DNA of 64,000 nt from Blastobasis lacticolella (GCA_905147135.1 LR990044.1:18855622-18919621); one strand, 5' to 3'; positions 1 through 11,254 are shown, numbered from the stretch's first letter. Made by a program: numbers and translations. The notes: a model not told the origin generated them from the letters alone.

Positions 1-54
1 GGGACCTTTTGCGTGGCAGACCGGCACGTTGACCATTGAACCACTCAGTTCGTC
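1..54 (-). repeat. SINE-G head, cut by the window edge
   Basis: This is the tRNA-like head of SINE-G read on the minus strand. The same sequence is seen whole at 14698-14776, 48588-48661 and 59545-59606. On the minus strand it reads GACGA-ctgag-tggt and holds a loop CTGCCAC (anticodon GCC), which makes it tRNA-Gly-like. It abuts reverse transcriptase sequence at about 55, so the SINE lies inside or against an older LINE. Confidence 0.8.
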
Positions 55-945
55 TCTGGGTACGCAGATGACAGCACACTAACGGAAAGATATCAGTCAC
101 AGGCAAAAACCAACAGGGACGATATATTATAGTCTTGTCGAGAGGCCATGGTTGATAGTAGTAGTAGTAGCTCTTAAGGCAGTTTCTGATTAAGGCGAAG
201 CCAATCTGATGGCGATCAATGCATCTAAAACTCAGGCGAGTTAATTTTCCGCCAAAAAGAATTCCATCTAACTCCAACTTTTCGGGATGTTCCTGTGGAA
301 ATTACCGACAACCTACAGCTTCTTGGTGTTGAGCTATCTTCAAATCTCAACTTCGGTCAGTACGTCGAATCCAAAGCCAAGTAGTATCCTCCCGAAGGTT
401 AGGCGGTACTTTACTTCAAAGCAGTTGCTTCAGTTATATCAAGCATAAGTCCGATCCTGCATGGAGTACTGCTGCCACCTCTGGGATGGAACAGCCAAAT
501 ATCAACTGGCGGCTTTGGATTCGGTGGCAAAACGTGCAAAGAAGTTATTTTGTGACCTGCGGTTAATTGAAGCTAGGCTGCAGCACAGCTTCGAACATCG
601 GCGTAGGGTTGCGCGTCTGTCGGTCTTCTACAGGTTACATTTTGGCGAGTGTGCGAAGCAGCTGCACGACCTCATTCTGCCGGCCCGGACGCGATCCGGG
701 CAAGCGCCTCAACCTTATGTCGTGGATCTTCCAGCCATCCGCACGAGCCGCTTTGGCTCAACCTTTATAATGCGTACGGCCAAGGAATGGAACGCGTTGC
801 CTGCGAGTGTGTTCCCTGATATAATCTGGATGCCTTCAAGGCTAGAGTGAATAGGCTGTTCCAAGACGGGCATGCTCCATCTTCGGCCGCATCGTCACTT
901 ACCAACAGGTGAGATGGCGATCTAATGCCTAGCTAGTCTAATAAA
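55..945 (+). pseudogene. Decayed LINE-A reverse transcriptase, C-terminal part
   Basis: This is a remnant of a non-LTR retrotransposon reverse transcriptase of jockey/CR1 type. The catalytic motif YADD is readable at 61-72 in one frame. Around 290-350 another frame gives LQLLGVELSSNLNF, and 461-850 holds an open segment of 129 codons. That segment has the usual C-terminal pattern: MEYCCHLWDG, RVARLSVFYRLHFGE, HPYVVD-like PYVVDLPAIRTSRFGSTF, then EWNALPASVFPD. The frame changes between these blocks show at least two frameshifts. The 3' tail runs into 'gagatggcgatctaatgcc' and then short A/T-rich DNA. A second copy lies at 27004-27450, and lone tails lie near 37561-37615 and 60168-60185. The 5' part (endonuclease and most of the RT) is missing. 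Confidence 0.85.
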
Positions 946-1690
946 AGTAATAGAATAATACATTTTTTATGTACAGAAAAAAGAGAAAAAAGTGTATGCA
1001 ATGTGTATGTAGTTGGTGCTATATTCGTCTGTACCGGTCACCAAACGGCAACACGGCTTCGTCTTATATTCTGAACTGCGCCAAAACTTTCCGGGTACAA
1101 AAACAACTAACAAGGGGCGTTATCATCTAGTTTTTGTAGCGGATACGGTCCAATTCGAGTGTCGGTGTAGCAATGGAGGCAATTTGTTGGAATTGTTTAA
1201 ATTAAGCCGTTTTATTGAGAGCCTAATGCCCTTACTGCGACTGCGCAAGGCTGCCGTTGACGTCACGCGCGCCGAGCGGCGAAATTCAGATGCGGCAGTT
1301 TTGAGATACATATAATCAAAGACTATTTGTTTTATTTAGGAAGTACTTTTCTAAAAACCAATTCATACTAGCCATTTACAACCAGCACGGTATAAAATAC
1401 TTATATCTATAACATAGGTACTTAATACCTAGGTGTGCAGTATGCAATGATTTAATCAAAATTATTAATTTATTTTTACCTACGTTCCCCATTAGGGAAT
1501 GAGAAAAGTTCCCATCTGTTACCAGCCACCGGTGATAAAGGGATTCACTAGGGCAGTTTGTTTCAGCTGAAACAAACGTGGATTGTTCGAAGTATTTTCT
1601 TTTCGCTGTTAAGTCGAAGCTTTTTTAGATAGTGTTGAAAATAATTTGCTATAATTTTATGTTCTTTTTATAAATCACTAGCGATCAGGT
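946..1690. other. No gene recognised; short V-repeat remnant and a palindrome
   Basis: Positions 1013-1058 resemble the end of the V-repeat ('ggtgctat...accaaacggcaacacggc'). The rest is unrecognised, moderately AT-rich DNA. An open stretch of 100 codons at 1013-1315 has no family features and overlaps another open stretch on the other strand, so I do not call it a gene. Confidence 0.4.
1556..1577. repeat. 22-bp perfect palindrome
   Basis: Two 11-base halves, GTTTGTTTCAG and CTGAAACAAAC, join without a spacer at the CAG|CTG centre. The palindrome is perfect over 22 bases. No terminal repeats or target duplication were found around it. Its function is unknown. Confidence 0.7.
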
Positions 1691-1845
1691 GGTGATCAGA
1701 TAAGGTGTAGATCTTTCCTCATGAATCACTCTGTCTATTAGTAAAAACCGCATTGAAATTCCTTTAAGTAGTTTTTGCGTTTATCGCGAACAGACATACA
1801 GACGCGGCGTCTGGCTGTGTTTTATAATATGTAGTGATGGAAACT
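1690..1845 (-). mobile_element. Degraded HEL (Helitron-like) copy
   Basis: The order 'gaatcactctgtctatt', 'aaaaccgcattgaaattcc' and 'cagacatacagacgcggcg...ttttataatatgta' matches the interior of HEL copies at 41362-41563 and 46147-46346. Both ends are lost, so this is a diverged fragment. Confidence 0.45.
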
Positions 1846-1894
1846 TATCTCTTTTGCTGTATTAGAGAATCTAAAAATGAGTTACGTAGATTCC

Positions 1895-2230
1895 AAAATG
1901 TTTAGGCGACGGTGACCATTTTCCATCAGATTGCCCGATTACCTGTTTGTCTACCGTTTAAAAACATTAGGTACTTTGTATTAAGTCTTATGAGCTTAGT
2001 CCTGTACATTAAAACAGTGACACCGACTGCGCTTCTGCATTGTTGTTACTTCATGAATATTTGTATGTAATATTAATATTCATGATCCTGGATACCTACC
2101 ATGGGCTTTATTTATATTTTTCCAGCAGAGGACTGTCTGGTCGTTGGTTACCGGTTCATTAGTAACTGGTGACCAGGCCCGGCTATGCACAGGTGTACTC
2201 GGGTTTTCCCCCCGATAATATAATAATATG
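1895..2230 (+). repeat. LINE 3'-tail fragment, then unrecognised DNA
   Basis: Positions 1905-1965 ('ggcgacggtgaccattttcc...cctgtttgtctaccg') match the J/K LINE-tail family seen better at 15620-15745 and 58800-58915. The following 270 bases contain 'ggttaccggttcattagtaactggtgacc', which forms a small imperfect hairpin. No gene was recognised. Confidence 0.5.
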
Positions 2231-2298
2231 TTATCTCCCAGATAATGTACTCATTGTAGCCTTTCGGCACAGAATATCTATACTATGCTTCCGATAGA

Positions 2299-2480
2299 AA
2301 TGATCTATAGGTCGACAACTTAACTGGTATATCGCCTGCGGTATGTGAGGTAGGTGGGAGGGTGATTTTTCGTCGATGAACGCGGGGGTGCGGGGCGCGG
2401 ACAATGAGCATTTTCTTCCGCGAAACGTCACTGGATGACATTCCTCGGAAAAAGAAAGCATACGAGATTATGCTCGAACT
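2299..2480 (-). repeat. Left arm of a ~1-kb inverted-repeat pair
   Basis: The minus strand here (CGCAGGCGATATACCAGTTA, then AGTTGTCGACCTATAGATC) matches the plus strand at about 3287-3330 almost base for base. Similarity extends outward through a GC-rich stretch (CGCGCCCCGCACCCCCGCG). The two arms face each other across ~800 bp. Confidence 0.6.
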
Positions 2481-2674
2481 TGTTCCAAGATATGTATTAT
2501 ATCCCGAGACGAGAAACTCAATGTTTGAAAATGGCAAATTGTAAAACTAAAGCTCGATATTGAATTTTGTGCAAAAAGCAGTAATGATTTATTTCTAGAA
2601 ATAGGTAGTGCCTGTTGTGTTATATTTCTGTAACATAACGTGTCTAAACCGAATTCTTTATTTAATTTAGATAT

Positions 2675-2835
2675 TTCATCATCATCATCATATCACTGCT
2701 GGGCATTGGCCTCCTCCAGAGATCACCACAAAAGCCGGTCCTGTGCCGTCTGCATCTAACTGGTACACGCGACCTTTCGTCCAGGTACCAACGACCAGTT
2801 CGTTGGTCCATCTAGCTAGAGTAAGGCGTGACCAT
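2675..2835 (+). repeat. RTE-type LINE 3' UTR fragment
   Basis: The run 'cactgctgggcattggcct', 'ccggtcctgtgccgtctgc' and 'cgttggtccatctagct' is the familiar 3' UTR pattern of lepidopteran RTE-like elements. A related copy is at 17340-17465. It starts after a short 'atcatcatcatca' run, as expected for RTE tails. Confidence 0.6.
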
Positions 2836-2954
2836 TGAAGCCTTTAGGAAACCCACACCTATCAGGTGGGCGAACAGCACAATTGTAATGTGATCATGTG
2901 CTTAAGCATGAAAGGGATCTTGTATCTAGGATTTGTTTTATTTTGTACATATGA

Positions 2955-3065
2955 ACATCTAAGTTTAGTTTTGAGACGAGAAGATGGAAGCGCCTCACGG
3001 CGCCCCTCCTTCCTCTCCACGGCGCCGTAGGGCGCCGCAGCGCACACTTTGGGAACCCCTGTGCT
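2955..3065. repeat. GC-rich repeat ending in 'tttgggaacccctg'
   Basis: This is a GC-rich segment with repeated 'ggcgcc' (2998-3040) that ends at TTTGGGAACCCCTG. On the minus strand it would begin CAGGGGTTCCCAAA, a start typical of hAT-type elements. The matching other end was not found, so this is at best one end of an element. Confidence 0.35.
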
Positions 3066-3199
3066 TGTCTATAAATTTATTAGCAGAAATTTTTAGGCCT
3101 CCACCTCAGGATTTATCTTCGGCAAATTAACCTCGTGTACGTTGTTCCGAGCGTCCATAACAAAATAACCAACCGCGCTGTGCGGAGGCCGTGGGCGCA

Positions 3200-3345
3200 C
3201 TGAGAAACTTCACTTGAGCTCCCTGCCCCGCGCCCCTGCGCTCAGCCCCGAAACTTCACATGACGTCACCTATTCTGCCCCCCGAACCGCGCAGGCGATA
3301 CACCAGTTAAGTTGTCGACCTATAAATCCATTGCGTGTTTCAAGG
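3200..3345 (+). repeat. Right arm of the ~1-kb inverted-repeat pair
   Basis: This is the partner of 2299-2480. It contains CGCGCCCCTGCG followed by CAGGCGATACACCAGTTAAG and TTGTCGACCTATAAATC. The similarity to the left arm covers at least 110 bases with gaps. Confidence 0.6.
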
Positions 3346-3569
3346 GGAGTTATTAGCGCATATATAGAAAAATGTAGAATTTGCATTTGTTCCTACTATT
3401 TAAGGATTCACATAAAGAAAAGCTTTCTGACTTTAGGATAAATGAATGTAGAAGACCTCTCGTAGGTTTGTAAGGACCATAACAACTGGAACAATGTTGT
3501 CTCTGCCTACCCCTACAAAAAGGCGTGTCGTTATGAATGTATGGATATGTACCACGTAAAAACTTTACG

Positions 3570-3850
3570 ACGATGAAGAGAATGGAAGAGGATGAGATCG
3601 AAAAGGCTCGCCTTCGCTGGTTTGGTCACGTATTGCGTAAGCCCCAGGGATACATGTATCCGGTATCAGGAAAGAGGTCCCACTGAAGGCCCAAAACGCG
3701 ATGGACTGACATAGCCGAGTCGGATGCGAGAGCCAATGGCTTATGACGCGAGAATGCAAAAGACCTGGCGAAATGGAGGAGAATAAGACGAAAAGCGGAC
3801 CCTGGCCGACCCAAAAGCCGGGACTGACCATTGCGATGATAAACTTTTTT
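3570..3850 (+). pseudogene. RTE-type LINE C-terminal remnant
   Basis: The plus strand encodes, with frameshifts, the C-terminal block common to RTE-clade ORFs: ARLRWFGHVLRKP, then a GKRS-like segment, ESDARANGL, then EWRRIRRKADPG-like residues and a stop. Parallel copies lie at 14195-14470 and 56150-56400, and a minus-strand piece lies at 40590-40690. No open frame longer than about 60 codons survives on this strand. Confidence 0.7.
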
Positions 3851-5940
3851 ATGAAGATTAATCCTATTTGGATGAACGAGTAACGAGTACCAGTCACTAC
3901 CCTACCTCCAAACCCAACTTTCTACGTACTAATTAAATACACACGCGTTACCCATTTCCATAGGAAGTATCTCTCAGATCTCAGTGACAGATATGCGTAC
4001 AAGCTTCCCATTGACACAATGGATCGGGCTGTCGCAAGAGATATCTTCCATCTGAATATTTACCTGTTATGCCGGCGTTTGACGTCATGCCGGCCGGCAG
4101 GTGTGGTCGTGGATGGAGCCGAGAGTCGGTGGATGCGGTAATCTGCGTAATCATTATGAGTAATAAAGAAACTTGTTGTTGCAAGCGTATGAGTTGTGAA
4201 TGACCGGAGCGGTTTTTTTATGAGATGCAGTGCCTAGTAGGAGATCCGGCCATAGTGACATATTTTCTTTCATATATTTTATGTAAATAATATATGAAAT
4301 AAAATATGTAATACAGTAGAACATGGGCATTCCTTCTGAAAATTCCGCAAAACTGACCGTTTAATTAACAAGATAGACAGATTGCAGTATAATGCGAATA
4401 AAAAAATGTTTTGTCTCGTAGCATCTTTTGCAACGTTTACCTTTTATCTTAACTTACTATCTCTTGGGTGACTGGTAGGCTATTTTAGCTTTAGCTTTTT
4501 GAAAATAAAGTTTCAATGAATAAATTCAAAGATATTGGCTGGATCTTAGACTAAGCTATTGACCGCCATCTCACGGTGGTAGCTAGTAAGGAGGTAAAAC
4601 GAAATATTCTTATCTATAGGGACAGCCTGAACTCTTGCCTTGAAGGATTTGGTATTTTTCAACCGTTCATAATAGCTCGAATAAGATCATAGAAAGAAAA
4701 GTTTATGAAGTAATGTATCAAATTGAAGTGTCTGTATTTTGTTTCAAAATAACCGTGTTATCTTAGATAATGAACGATGACGAACCCTGGCGATATGTTC
4801 CAAGATATCCTGAAACTTGGATAAGATTTATTCTACTTTTAATAACCCAGCTCTTACGATCAAAGTAGATTCTACATGCGTAATTTATACACTTTAAGAT
4901 TACTACCAAATACTAAATAAAAACCAACTAATTAAGACCAATAATAAATATGTGGCGCCACGTTAGCTTTTGAATGCCCTTCTAAGAACAGAGAGTCTCT
5001 GACTGACGTCAATGGACATCCGGGACTGTTGCCAAGTTGGATTTCATTCTTTTTGGTTAGTTCATTTTTTTTTGGCCGTGAGTAGTTCGGATAAGGAATC
5101 TGGAGTGCTTGTAGCTCTTTTTAATAAAAGAGTTCGTGATGTAAATCTTTAGGATGTAGATATAATAACCTGATGACATGTGCTATGAAAGTGTAGTGAA
5201 TAACCACGAAAGTCTCAAAACCTATAGATATAATAAATTAGTTTATCTAACATTTTATTGCTGAAACAGACAATACAAATATAAAACCAGTATGCTACAA
5301 AGAAAATAAAAGAGGCGCTACATAATACAATTCCGAATATGATAGCGATGGCGTAACAGATTTCTTCTCTCTTCGCTTAGGATATTGAATAAAGAAATTC
5401 AATACAAATCATTCTACTTCTTCATAGCGTGTCCATGACAAACATAATATTGTTTTGGCCCTAAATATCGCTATCGGCGGCTGTAATGTTCCTTCTGCGT
5501 GCAGATGTTTGAACACGCAGCACGATATGAGGTGTGCTTTTTTTGAAGAGGATGCGGATTAATTCATACAAACAATCTTATCATATCAGTTTATGGGCAA
5601 TATCAATATGAAAATAGAAGGTTTGGTGGAATGGTAGATAGTCTAATAGTAGTAGTATGTTCTAGTGAGTAATATTCAAGTCCCTATCTCAAACGATTGT
5701 TTAACATACGTGATATCAGCTGGCACATAATATAGGTATGTATATGAGTCCTTCTTAGCTCCATGGTAGGTTGATTTAACCACGTTGCGTCGCAGGGCGG
5801 TGTCTAATGATGCGAAACGCGTTACCAATACAATTCCATTTGAAATATATATTAGGTACGTATAATACGTCCTTGTACCTAATGTAGAAGTAACGCAAAA
5901 CGTCATAGAGTTTTGTTTTTAGAGATGGTTTGATGATTGT
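3851..5940. other. No gene recognised; one short Penelope-type tail
   Basis: This is AT-rich sequence without convincing ORFs or splice-flanked exons. Positions 5170-5230 ('gacatgtgctatgaaagtgtagtgaataaccacgaaagtct', broken across two lines) match the tail found at 15975-16040 and 16640-16680, so a small Penelope-like 3' fragment sits here. Confidence 0.45.
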
Positions 5941-6295
5941 ACCTTACGGGGGGAACGTACCGAGTAGTATCATCATCATCTATCAAGTTAGACACAGGCC
6001 TCCCCTAATTATTGCCAATGGAGCCTGTTGTTCTCTTATAAGTATGTTATTACCGTCAATGTGTATTATCCGGGACTCTATAGAACAGTGATAGTCATTC
6101 TATAATAAGTAGAATGTCCAAAATGATCATGCAAACTGACAGATCAGAAGTAACTTTGAAATAGAATGAACAAGCTTTCTTTTTGGCAAAGGCAGTCGGA
6201 TTTTCTTTCTTATCATCTGCTAAAATTTCGTTAAAATCGATCGAGTAGATAGTTTATTCCAGTACTGAAATAACGCCGAGTTATATAGATGCACT

Positions 6296-6502
6296 TACCT
6301 ACATATGCATACAGAACAAAATGTTTTTACTTTCCTGATATGTTAACGGTTGCATATGAAACTTTCATAACATTTAGGTTACTCTAGTCCTGAAAATATT
6401 TTAGGCCAGTAAAACCTACCTTCGTAAGCACACAGAGCTATATGTTTTTATCTTCCTCATAATATGATAGAGGTTGCATGTGAAACTTTCAGAAAATTTA
6501 GG
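6296..6502. repeat. Diverged tandem duplication, ~117-bp period
   Basis: The segments 6296-6382 and 6413-6502 align: 'acctac...cgtt/gtt', then 'atatgtttttatcttcct' against 'aaatgttttt-actttcct', then 'ggttgcatatgaaactttca' against 'ggttgcatgtgaaactttca', then 'catttaggttac' against 'atttaggatac'. The divergence is high, so this is an old local duplication. Confidence 0.55.
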
Positions 6503-6509
6503 ATACATT

Positions 6510-8071
6510 TCAAGACTCAATCAGGCATAAACGCCTAAACAGATTTGTATTTAAGTTGACAATGACGCAAATGATTGTAATGTAGTATTTACCTGCTATA
6601 TTATTATCTAATATCAAACACATACACACACGCCCATATCCCACAGGCGTAGGCATCTGCTCAAGTCCTTATGTCATAGAAAAAAATGCGAAACACAAGA
6701 ATGGTGACTGCTCTACCGACATTAGCAACGCTTTTGAATCTATGCACAGCGTAGGGTTATGCTTTAGCCCAATTACCAAGCATTTATCTGGTACCAAGAA
6801 GTCAGTAATCTGTACAATCTAATAGGGAGGTACATGTTACGCAGCATGGAGTTTCTCGGAACCTAGGGTGGCTTGGATAACTCTATCTCATTGTATGCAT
6901 TGCAGAATAAGTGGCCATTATGGAGAAGAGGTTAAAATTACAGTTGACCTGTTACATTGTTGACTAGTAGGATTTAATTCATAATAGGTACTGATTTAGT
7001 ATTATAAGTCTTCCATGTCCATCTGTTTTTAGTAATTGAATTGATCCACAAAAGGAACGATTAAACGAGTCTGCAGCGGTTGTTTCGATTTCGATTGACA
7101 ATACATAGACGAAATTTATTTTGATAGGAAATGTGAGGGCGATATTAAATTTTATATCACAACTTGTATTTTTAGAGCAAATGTAATAATCGCTTTCTAG
7201 AACTGATCGCTGTGAAATTGACGCGTCACATTTGGTTGACTGGAAGCTATTGTTTGTAGCGGCTAGTAGCCGTATATCGGAGAGGGCATTGATTGGTGAC
7301 TCATTCTGTTTTGTCACGCTCGTCCATTGATCTCATCAGTGACCGTCTGATTGTTTGTTGCGGGCAGACCGTCGGGCGATGGGGCTTTGAGCCACTTCCG
7401 AGCCCATACAGACATTAGCTTTGTAAACAATCGCTATTGCCTCGCGTACTACCAATGCTTCCTTGTTTACGTACGGTTTCACGACAGCTGTGTACTTTTA
7501 CGTTATAGCTATGGGGCCATGGGAGGAAAATGGCGTACAGTTATTTGTAAACTGCACTGCGGTCGTTAACAGCGATGTTTTCTTTGTTCCAATTTCAAAG
7601 TAGCTTGTTGTGGTAATAGTTCTGTCGTTACATGTGAATTTACAGTTTACATAGCATATACTCGGGTTTTTAGTAAACCGGCCCGTTGGAAAGTAATTGA
7701 TACTATTATCAATTTTTAAATGTATTGTTTAGGTTTTCGTACGTGGCCATTGGCGGATGTGTTGGCATTGCTTGTAAAAGCAATGATATCCAATGACAGT
7801 TTACAAAGACATATTAGACGATATTACAATAATTTCTAAACTATCCAACTTGGATGAATCCGGTGGAATATGCCAGTACTTAGAAACTGATTGAAGGTGT
7901 CTGATTTATGGACCTTACTGAAGGCAACATAACCTTACTAATTGTATGATTTTCTCAGAATAGATAAAAGGTGTGAGACGTAAATACTTATTGCTTGTAC
8001 ATACATTTTTCTGAGACAATTTGGACTCCATAGCATCCGTAGCTAACAGAATCCTATTCCCTTTGTTACAG
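6510..8071 (+). other. Sequence 5' of the host exon; no gene recognised
   Basis: No ORF here has family features. It is presumably intron or upstream region of the exon at 8072. The last 20 bases before 8072 are pyrimidine-rich and end 'ctttgttacag', a good splice acceptor. Confidence 0.5.
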
Positions 8072-8787
8072 CCTCAACAGCGGCGATGCCGCGCGTCGAG
8101 CAGCCGTCCCCCGAGGACTTCAGGCGGGTGTTGCGCGAGAAGGCGCTCAGTCACAGCCTGTTCTACTTGCGTCTGGGGGCCGGCGAGGATGCGGCGAGCG
8201 GGGCGGCGCGCGCGCAGCCGGCCAGTGGGGCGCCGCGCGCGCCGCAGAACGCGCGCTTCGCACGCCCCGCGCAGCCTCGCGTCGCGGAACTGCTGAGGCG
8301 CTTCGAGCCCGGGGCCCCGATCTCTTCGATGCAGTACCTACGGCCGCCCCGTCCACCCTCGCCGGACGATATTACTTCTTCGGACGACGACGACCGCGTG
8401 GCCGTGCGCCGCCGCAGTAGAGACCTCAGCGACGACTCGGCTGTTGAAGTCGAGCCTCGCCGGCGGGCGTCGCACGGCCGCGTCTCGATATTGGCACCGA
8501 GTCAGGCGCAGCCGCTGCGTCGGGAGTTGACTTTAGTCGAGGCGCATGTCGTGACGCTGGGCCGGAGGGGGAGCGAAGAGAGCGAACCGGAGGGCCGGGC
8601 GCGCTGCGTGAGGACCCCGAGCGTGGTCGTCAGCGACTACTCGGACGGAGTGGTGGTGGGTGCGTCTCCCGAGGAGGCGGCCTGGCTGCGGGCCCGCTCG
8701 CTGTCCGCCGACTCGGCCTGCTCGTCGTGCTCCACGCTGTCCAGCCGCGATGAAGACGAGTTCGAGTCGCCAGCGCTTTTGAAAAAG
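8072..8787 (+). CDS. Coding exon of an unidentified host gene
   Basis: This is the only convincing host exon in the window. It is bounded by an acceptor (ctttgttacag|CC) and a donor (AAAAAG|GTTAGT), and it is GC- and CpG-rich in AT-rich surroundings. The first ATG is at 8086, giving 234 codons that end exactly at the donor (phase 0). No in-frame stop lies between the acceptor and this ATG, so coding could begin in an earlier exon. The protein is low-complexity and charged: an Ala/Arg/Pro-rich stretch at residues 35-65, PPRPPSPDD near 88-95, an acidic SSDDDD run at 98-103, three RRxS-type sites (S111, S129, S163), a TPSVVVSDYSDG motif at 178-189 and a Ser-rich SADSACSSCSTLSSRDEDEF at 207-226. 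No folded domain, signal peptide or membrane segment is visible. It looks like a disordered N-terminal region of a regulatory or scaffold protein. I do not recognise the gene. Confidence 0.8.
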
Positions 8788-9945
8788 GTTAGTGTTTTCT
8801 GTTTTTCCTTTATATTTTAGTCAGGATTATCCACAGCCATCTCATCGAGCCGACAGATGATAAATCGTCCCTGCATGGAAATTATTTTTTTGTAGTAATA
8901 AAACTCTTTGATTGATTGATTGCTTAGTGACGTTCGTTTGTTTGGAATGTGCGTTCTCCTTTTCGACGACCGGTGTTCTTCTCTATTTATACGGTCTTTT
9001 AGGGCAACATTCGAGCTTTTGTCCGTGGTCCCGGTGAGTCGACCTATTGACGGGTCCATGGGTAATTTCTTTTAAACCTTTGTCAACACTTTAACGGGTG
9101 CAATTACCATATGTTATCACTGATCTGAAACTGCGGTTTAGCTAGGATCTTCAGAGTGGGTCTCGCTCTTCAAAACTTGCAAAGGTGTCCAATATCTAAT
9201 TTTACTTATACTTGTCAATTTTTAATTTAAGCCGGCATGTTCTAGGTTTGTTTTGATACCACTACTCAAGCTGAAGTAGTGGGAATTAGAGGCTCGGCTG
9301 ATCTGACCCGTGTTTATGTTTCCTACACTTTTTAGTTCCGACAACTTTATACACTTATACTGTGCAGTTGTTAAACGGTTTTTATGGCATTCATGAATTA
9401 ATTTTTATTAATTATATGTAAAAAACCGGGGTTAAGGGTCCAGTCCTTTGGGTATAAAAGATAGCTAATTCTCCCTTCTTTTAACAGACTGTAGCGGATA
9501 AGGAAACATTTCTTAAAGTGGTAAAGCACTTACTCTTTTGCACTGTACAGTGACTGGCATTGCTCAACAGTTATTTTACAAAAATGAACTTCACAAAAAC
9601 ACGATTTATTACTTCATACGTTACTGTTAAACTTAAGTGTTTACGCAAAATCTTGTACAGTCACTCAGGGCTGCATTCCAGCGCTCAGGATACTGACCTC
9701 AGTCTACAAGTTTTGCAATGTCCGTGACATTTATCTGCACATCTAGAACGAAGCACATCAACGTACCTGTAAATCTAAAACTGGTCCCTGATAAATCACG
9801 TGATAAATACATCCTACTCTATTTTAAATGGGTTTGCTGGGATGGTTTATTAGTTCTTCACACAAAACTAACTGAACGGATTACGATGACGTTTTACAAT
9901 TTTATTCAAATTCAGTGAAATTGTTTTTAAAATAGCATATAAATA
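8788..9945 (+). other. Probable intron downstream of the host exon
   Basis: The region starts with the donor GTTAGTG. I see AT-rich DNA with no recognisable repeat family and no second exon that would join in phase 0. Confidence 0.4.
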
Positions 9946-9947
9946 AT

Positions 9948-10298
9948 CATCTTGGCGTTAATGTCCCGGTTGTGCTCTCGCGCACGAGGGCCCGGGGTCC
10001 GCCTTGACCATGATCCAGGATTCGGCAGGTCAGGTAATTACAGTGGAGCGATTGCCATCTGACCTCCATGACCCTGCTACCAGGGGAACCTGACCAGATT
10101 TTATCATGGTTACACATCCAGTCACCTGAATGTGCAGGTTTCATCACGATGTTTTCCCTCACCGTAAGAGCATCAGTTAGTATTCAACTAATGTACATAA
10201 CTCAGAAAACAGTCATTGGTACATGGCCGGAGCGGGATTCGATCCCAGGACCTCTGGCTTACGAGTTGCAAACTCTTACCGCTCGGCCACTGACGTCA
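9948..10298 (-). mobile_element. SINE-T, near full length
   Basis: On the minus strand it runs from a tRNA-like head near 10298 ('gtggccgagcggtaagagtt' as A-box, 'tcgaatcccgctccgg'-like B-box) through a unique body ('gtacattagttgaatacta') to 'gggacattaacgccaagatg' at 9948. Other copies lie at 18283-18485, 31162-31426, 31529-31877, 37805-38010, 47925-48255 and 50757-50937. The body carries the conserved block 'caggttcccctggtagcag'. It is non-coding; the short ORFs across it are shadows. Confidence 0.85.
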
Positions 10299-10344
10299 TT
10301 TTAAAATAGTATATAATAACACTAATCTCGGATCACTTTATTAT

Positions 10345-10580
10345 AACCGATCTAGCTCTTTCCCGCGACTTCGTCCGCATAGAATTCGGTTTTACATTCC
10401 GGACCAATCCCGCGTAAACCACATTAAAAATAAAGACGAATTATAGCCAATATATTACTCTGGGCTTTAAGCTACATTACTGCCAAATTTCATCAAACTC
10501 CGTTTCGTAATTTTTGCCTGAAGTAGACACAGACTACCAAACAACCATCCTCACATTAATATTAGTACGATTGAAGTCGG
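10345..10580 (+). repeat. Dispersed 'cgcgacttcgtccg' repeat
   Basis: It begins 'ctctttcccgcgacttcgtc', passes through 'ccaaatttcatcaaactccg' and ends 'attaatattagtacgattg'. This start, middle and end are typical of a very common lepidopteran interspersed repeat, probably non-autonomous. A short related piece occurs at 62757-62795. The class is unknown. Confidence 0.6.
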
Positions 10581-10805
10581 GCGAAGCCGCGGGTGGAATC
10601 CAGTTAATTATATTTTTTGTTTTCATTTCTGACGATATGCTCTCGTATTGCAACGGAAACGTTGATCTAAATATATCAGCCGGTTCACTGCGACCTTAGT
10701 CGACGTTTTATGGTAATTTTTCTATATTTATACCACGAGTATTGACTCCCTATTAGGAAATGTTTGACGTATTTCGTTATAATTATAATAAGGTATATAT
10801 ACAAC

Positions 10806-11068
10806 TGTGGCCGTGTGGTGTCCGGCAGAGTAGAATAGCACCAACCCCTTACACTCATGGGTGTCGTACAAGGCGACTAATGTTTTCGAGGCATAAGATC
10901 AAGAGTCTCCGTAGGAAAATGGGCAGCAGCATTTTCGATTGTATTATTTAAACACTGCGATCTCCAACCCGCCTGCCAAGCGTGGAGATTATGGCAATAA
11001 CCTCCCCTTTCGTGGGAGAGGCCCTAAGTCCTGCAGTGGACTGTTACGGGCTGTGATGATGATGATAT
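10806..11068 (+). repeat. V-repeat, full-length plus copy
   Basis: It begins 'ggccgtgtggtgtccggc' and contains 'gggtgtcgtacaaggcgact', 'cgatctccaacccgcctgcc' and 'gtgggagaggccctaagtcc'. It ends with a short (gat)n run, like RTE-clade tails. Minus-strand copies lie at 17478-17745, 28383-28640, 37075-37325, 46575-46815, 54858-55125 and 63605-63745. It is non-autonomous or a LINE 3' piece; ORFs reported across it are not genes. Confidence 0.75.
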
Positions 11069-11083
11069 ATACAACAAGAGCGT

Positions 11084-11150
11084 TGGCGGCCTAGTGGCTT
11101 TTGGGTTTGGATCGTACGCAAGGCGCACACTACTGGGTATATTCATTTCT
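11084..11150 (+). repeat. tRNA-like SINE head remnant
   Basis: The string 'gcgttggcggcctagtggct' has the A-box layout of a common lepidopteran tRNA-SINE head. A relative with a duplicated A-box lies at 15115-15175. The B-box is not clear here. Confidence 0.4.
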
Positions 11151-11254
11151 TAGTCGGCATCTTCATTGCTGAAGCTCGTGTCTAGTCTGAAATGTTGGCA
11201 ACTCGCTGTACCAAACTCTGCCATGTGGTTCTGTCTTCGGTGGTCTTAATAGCC

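Noticed and set aside
8147..8356. 69-codon Arg/Ala-rich minus ORF
   Set aside because: Antisense shadow of the CpG-rich host exon.
10068..10304. 78-codon ORF
   Set aside because: Lies entirely within SINE-T on the opposite strand.
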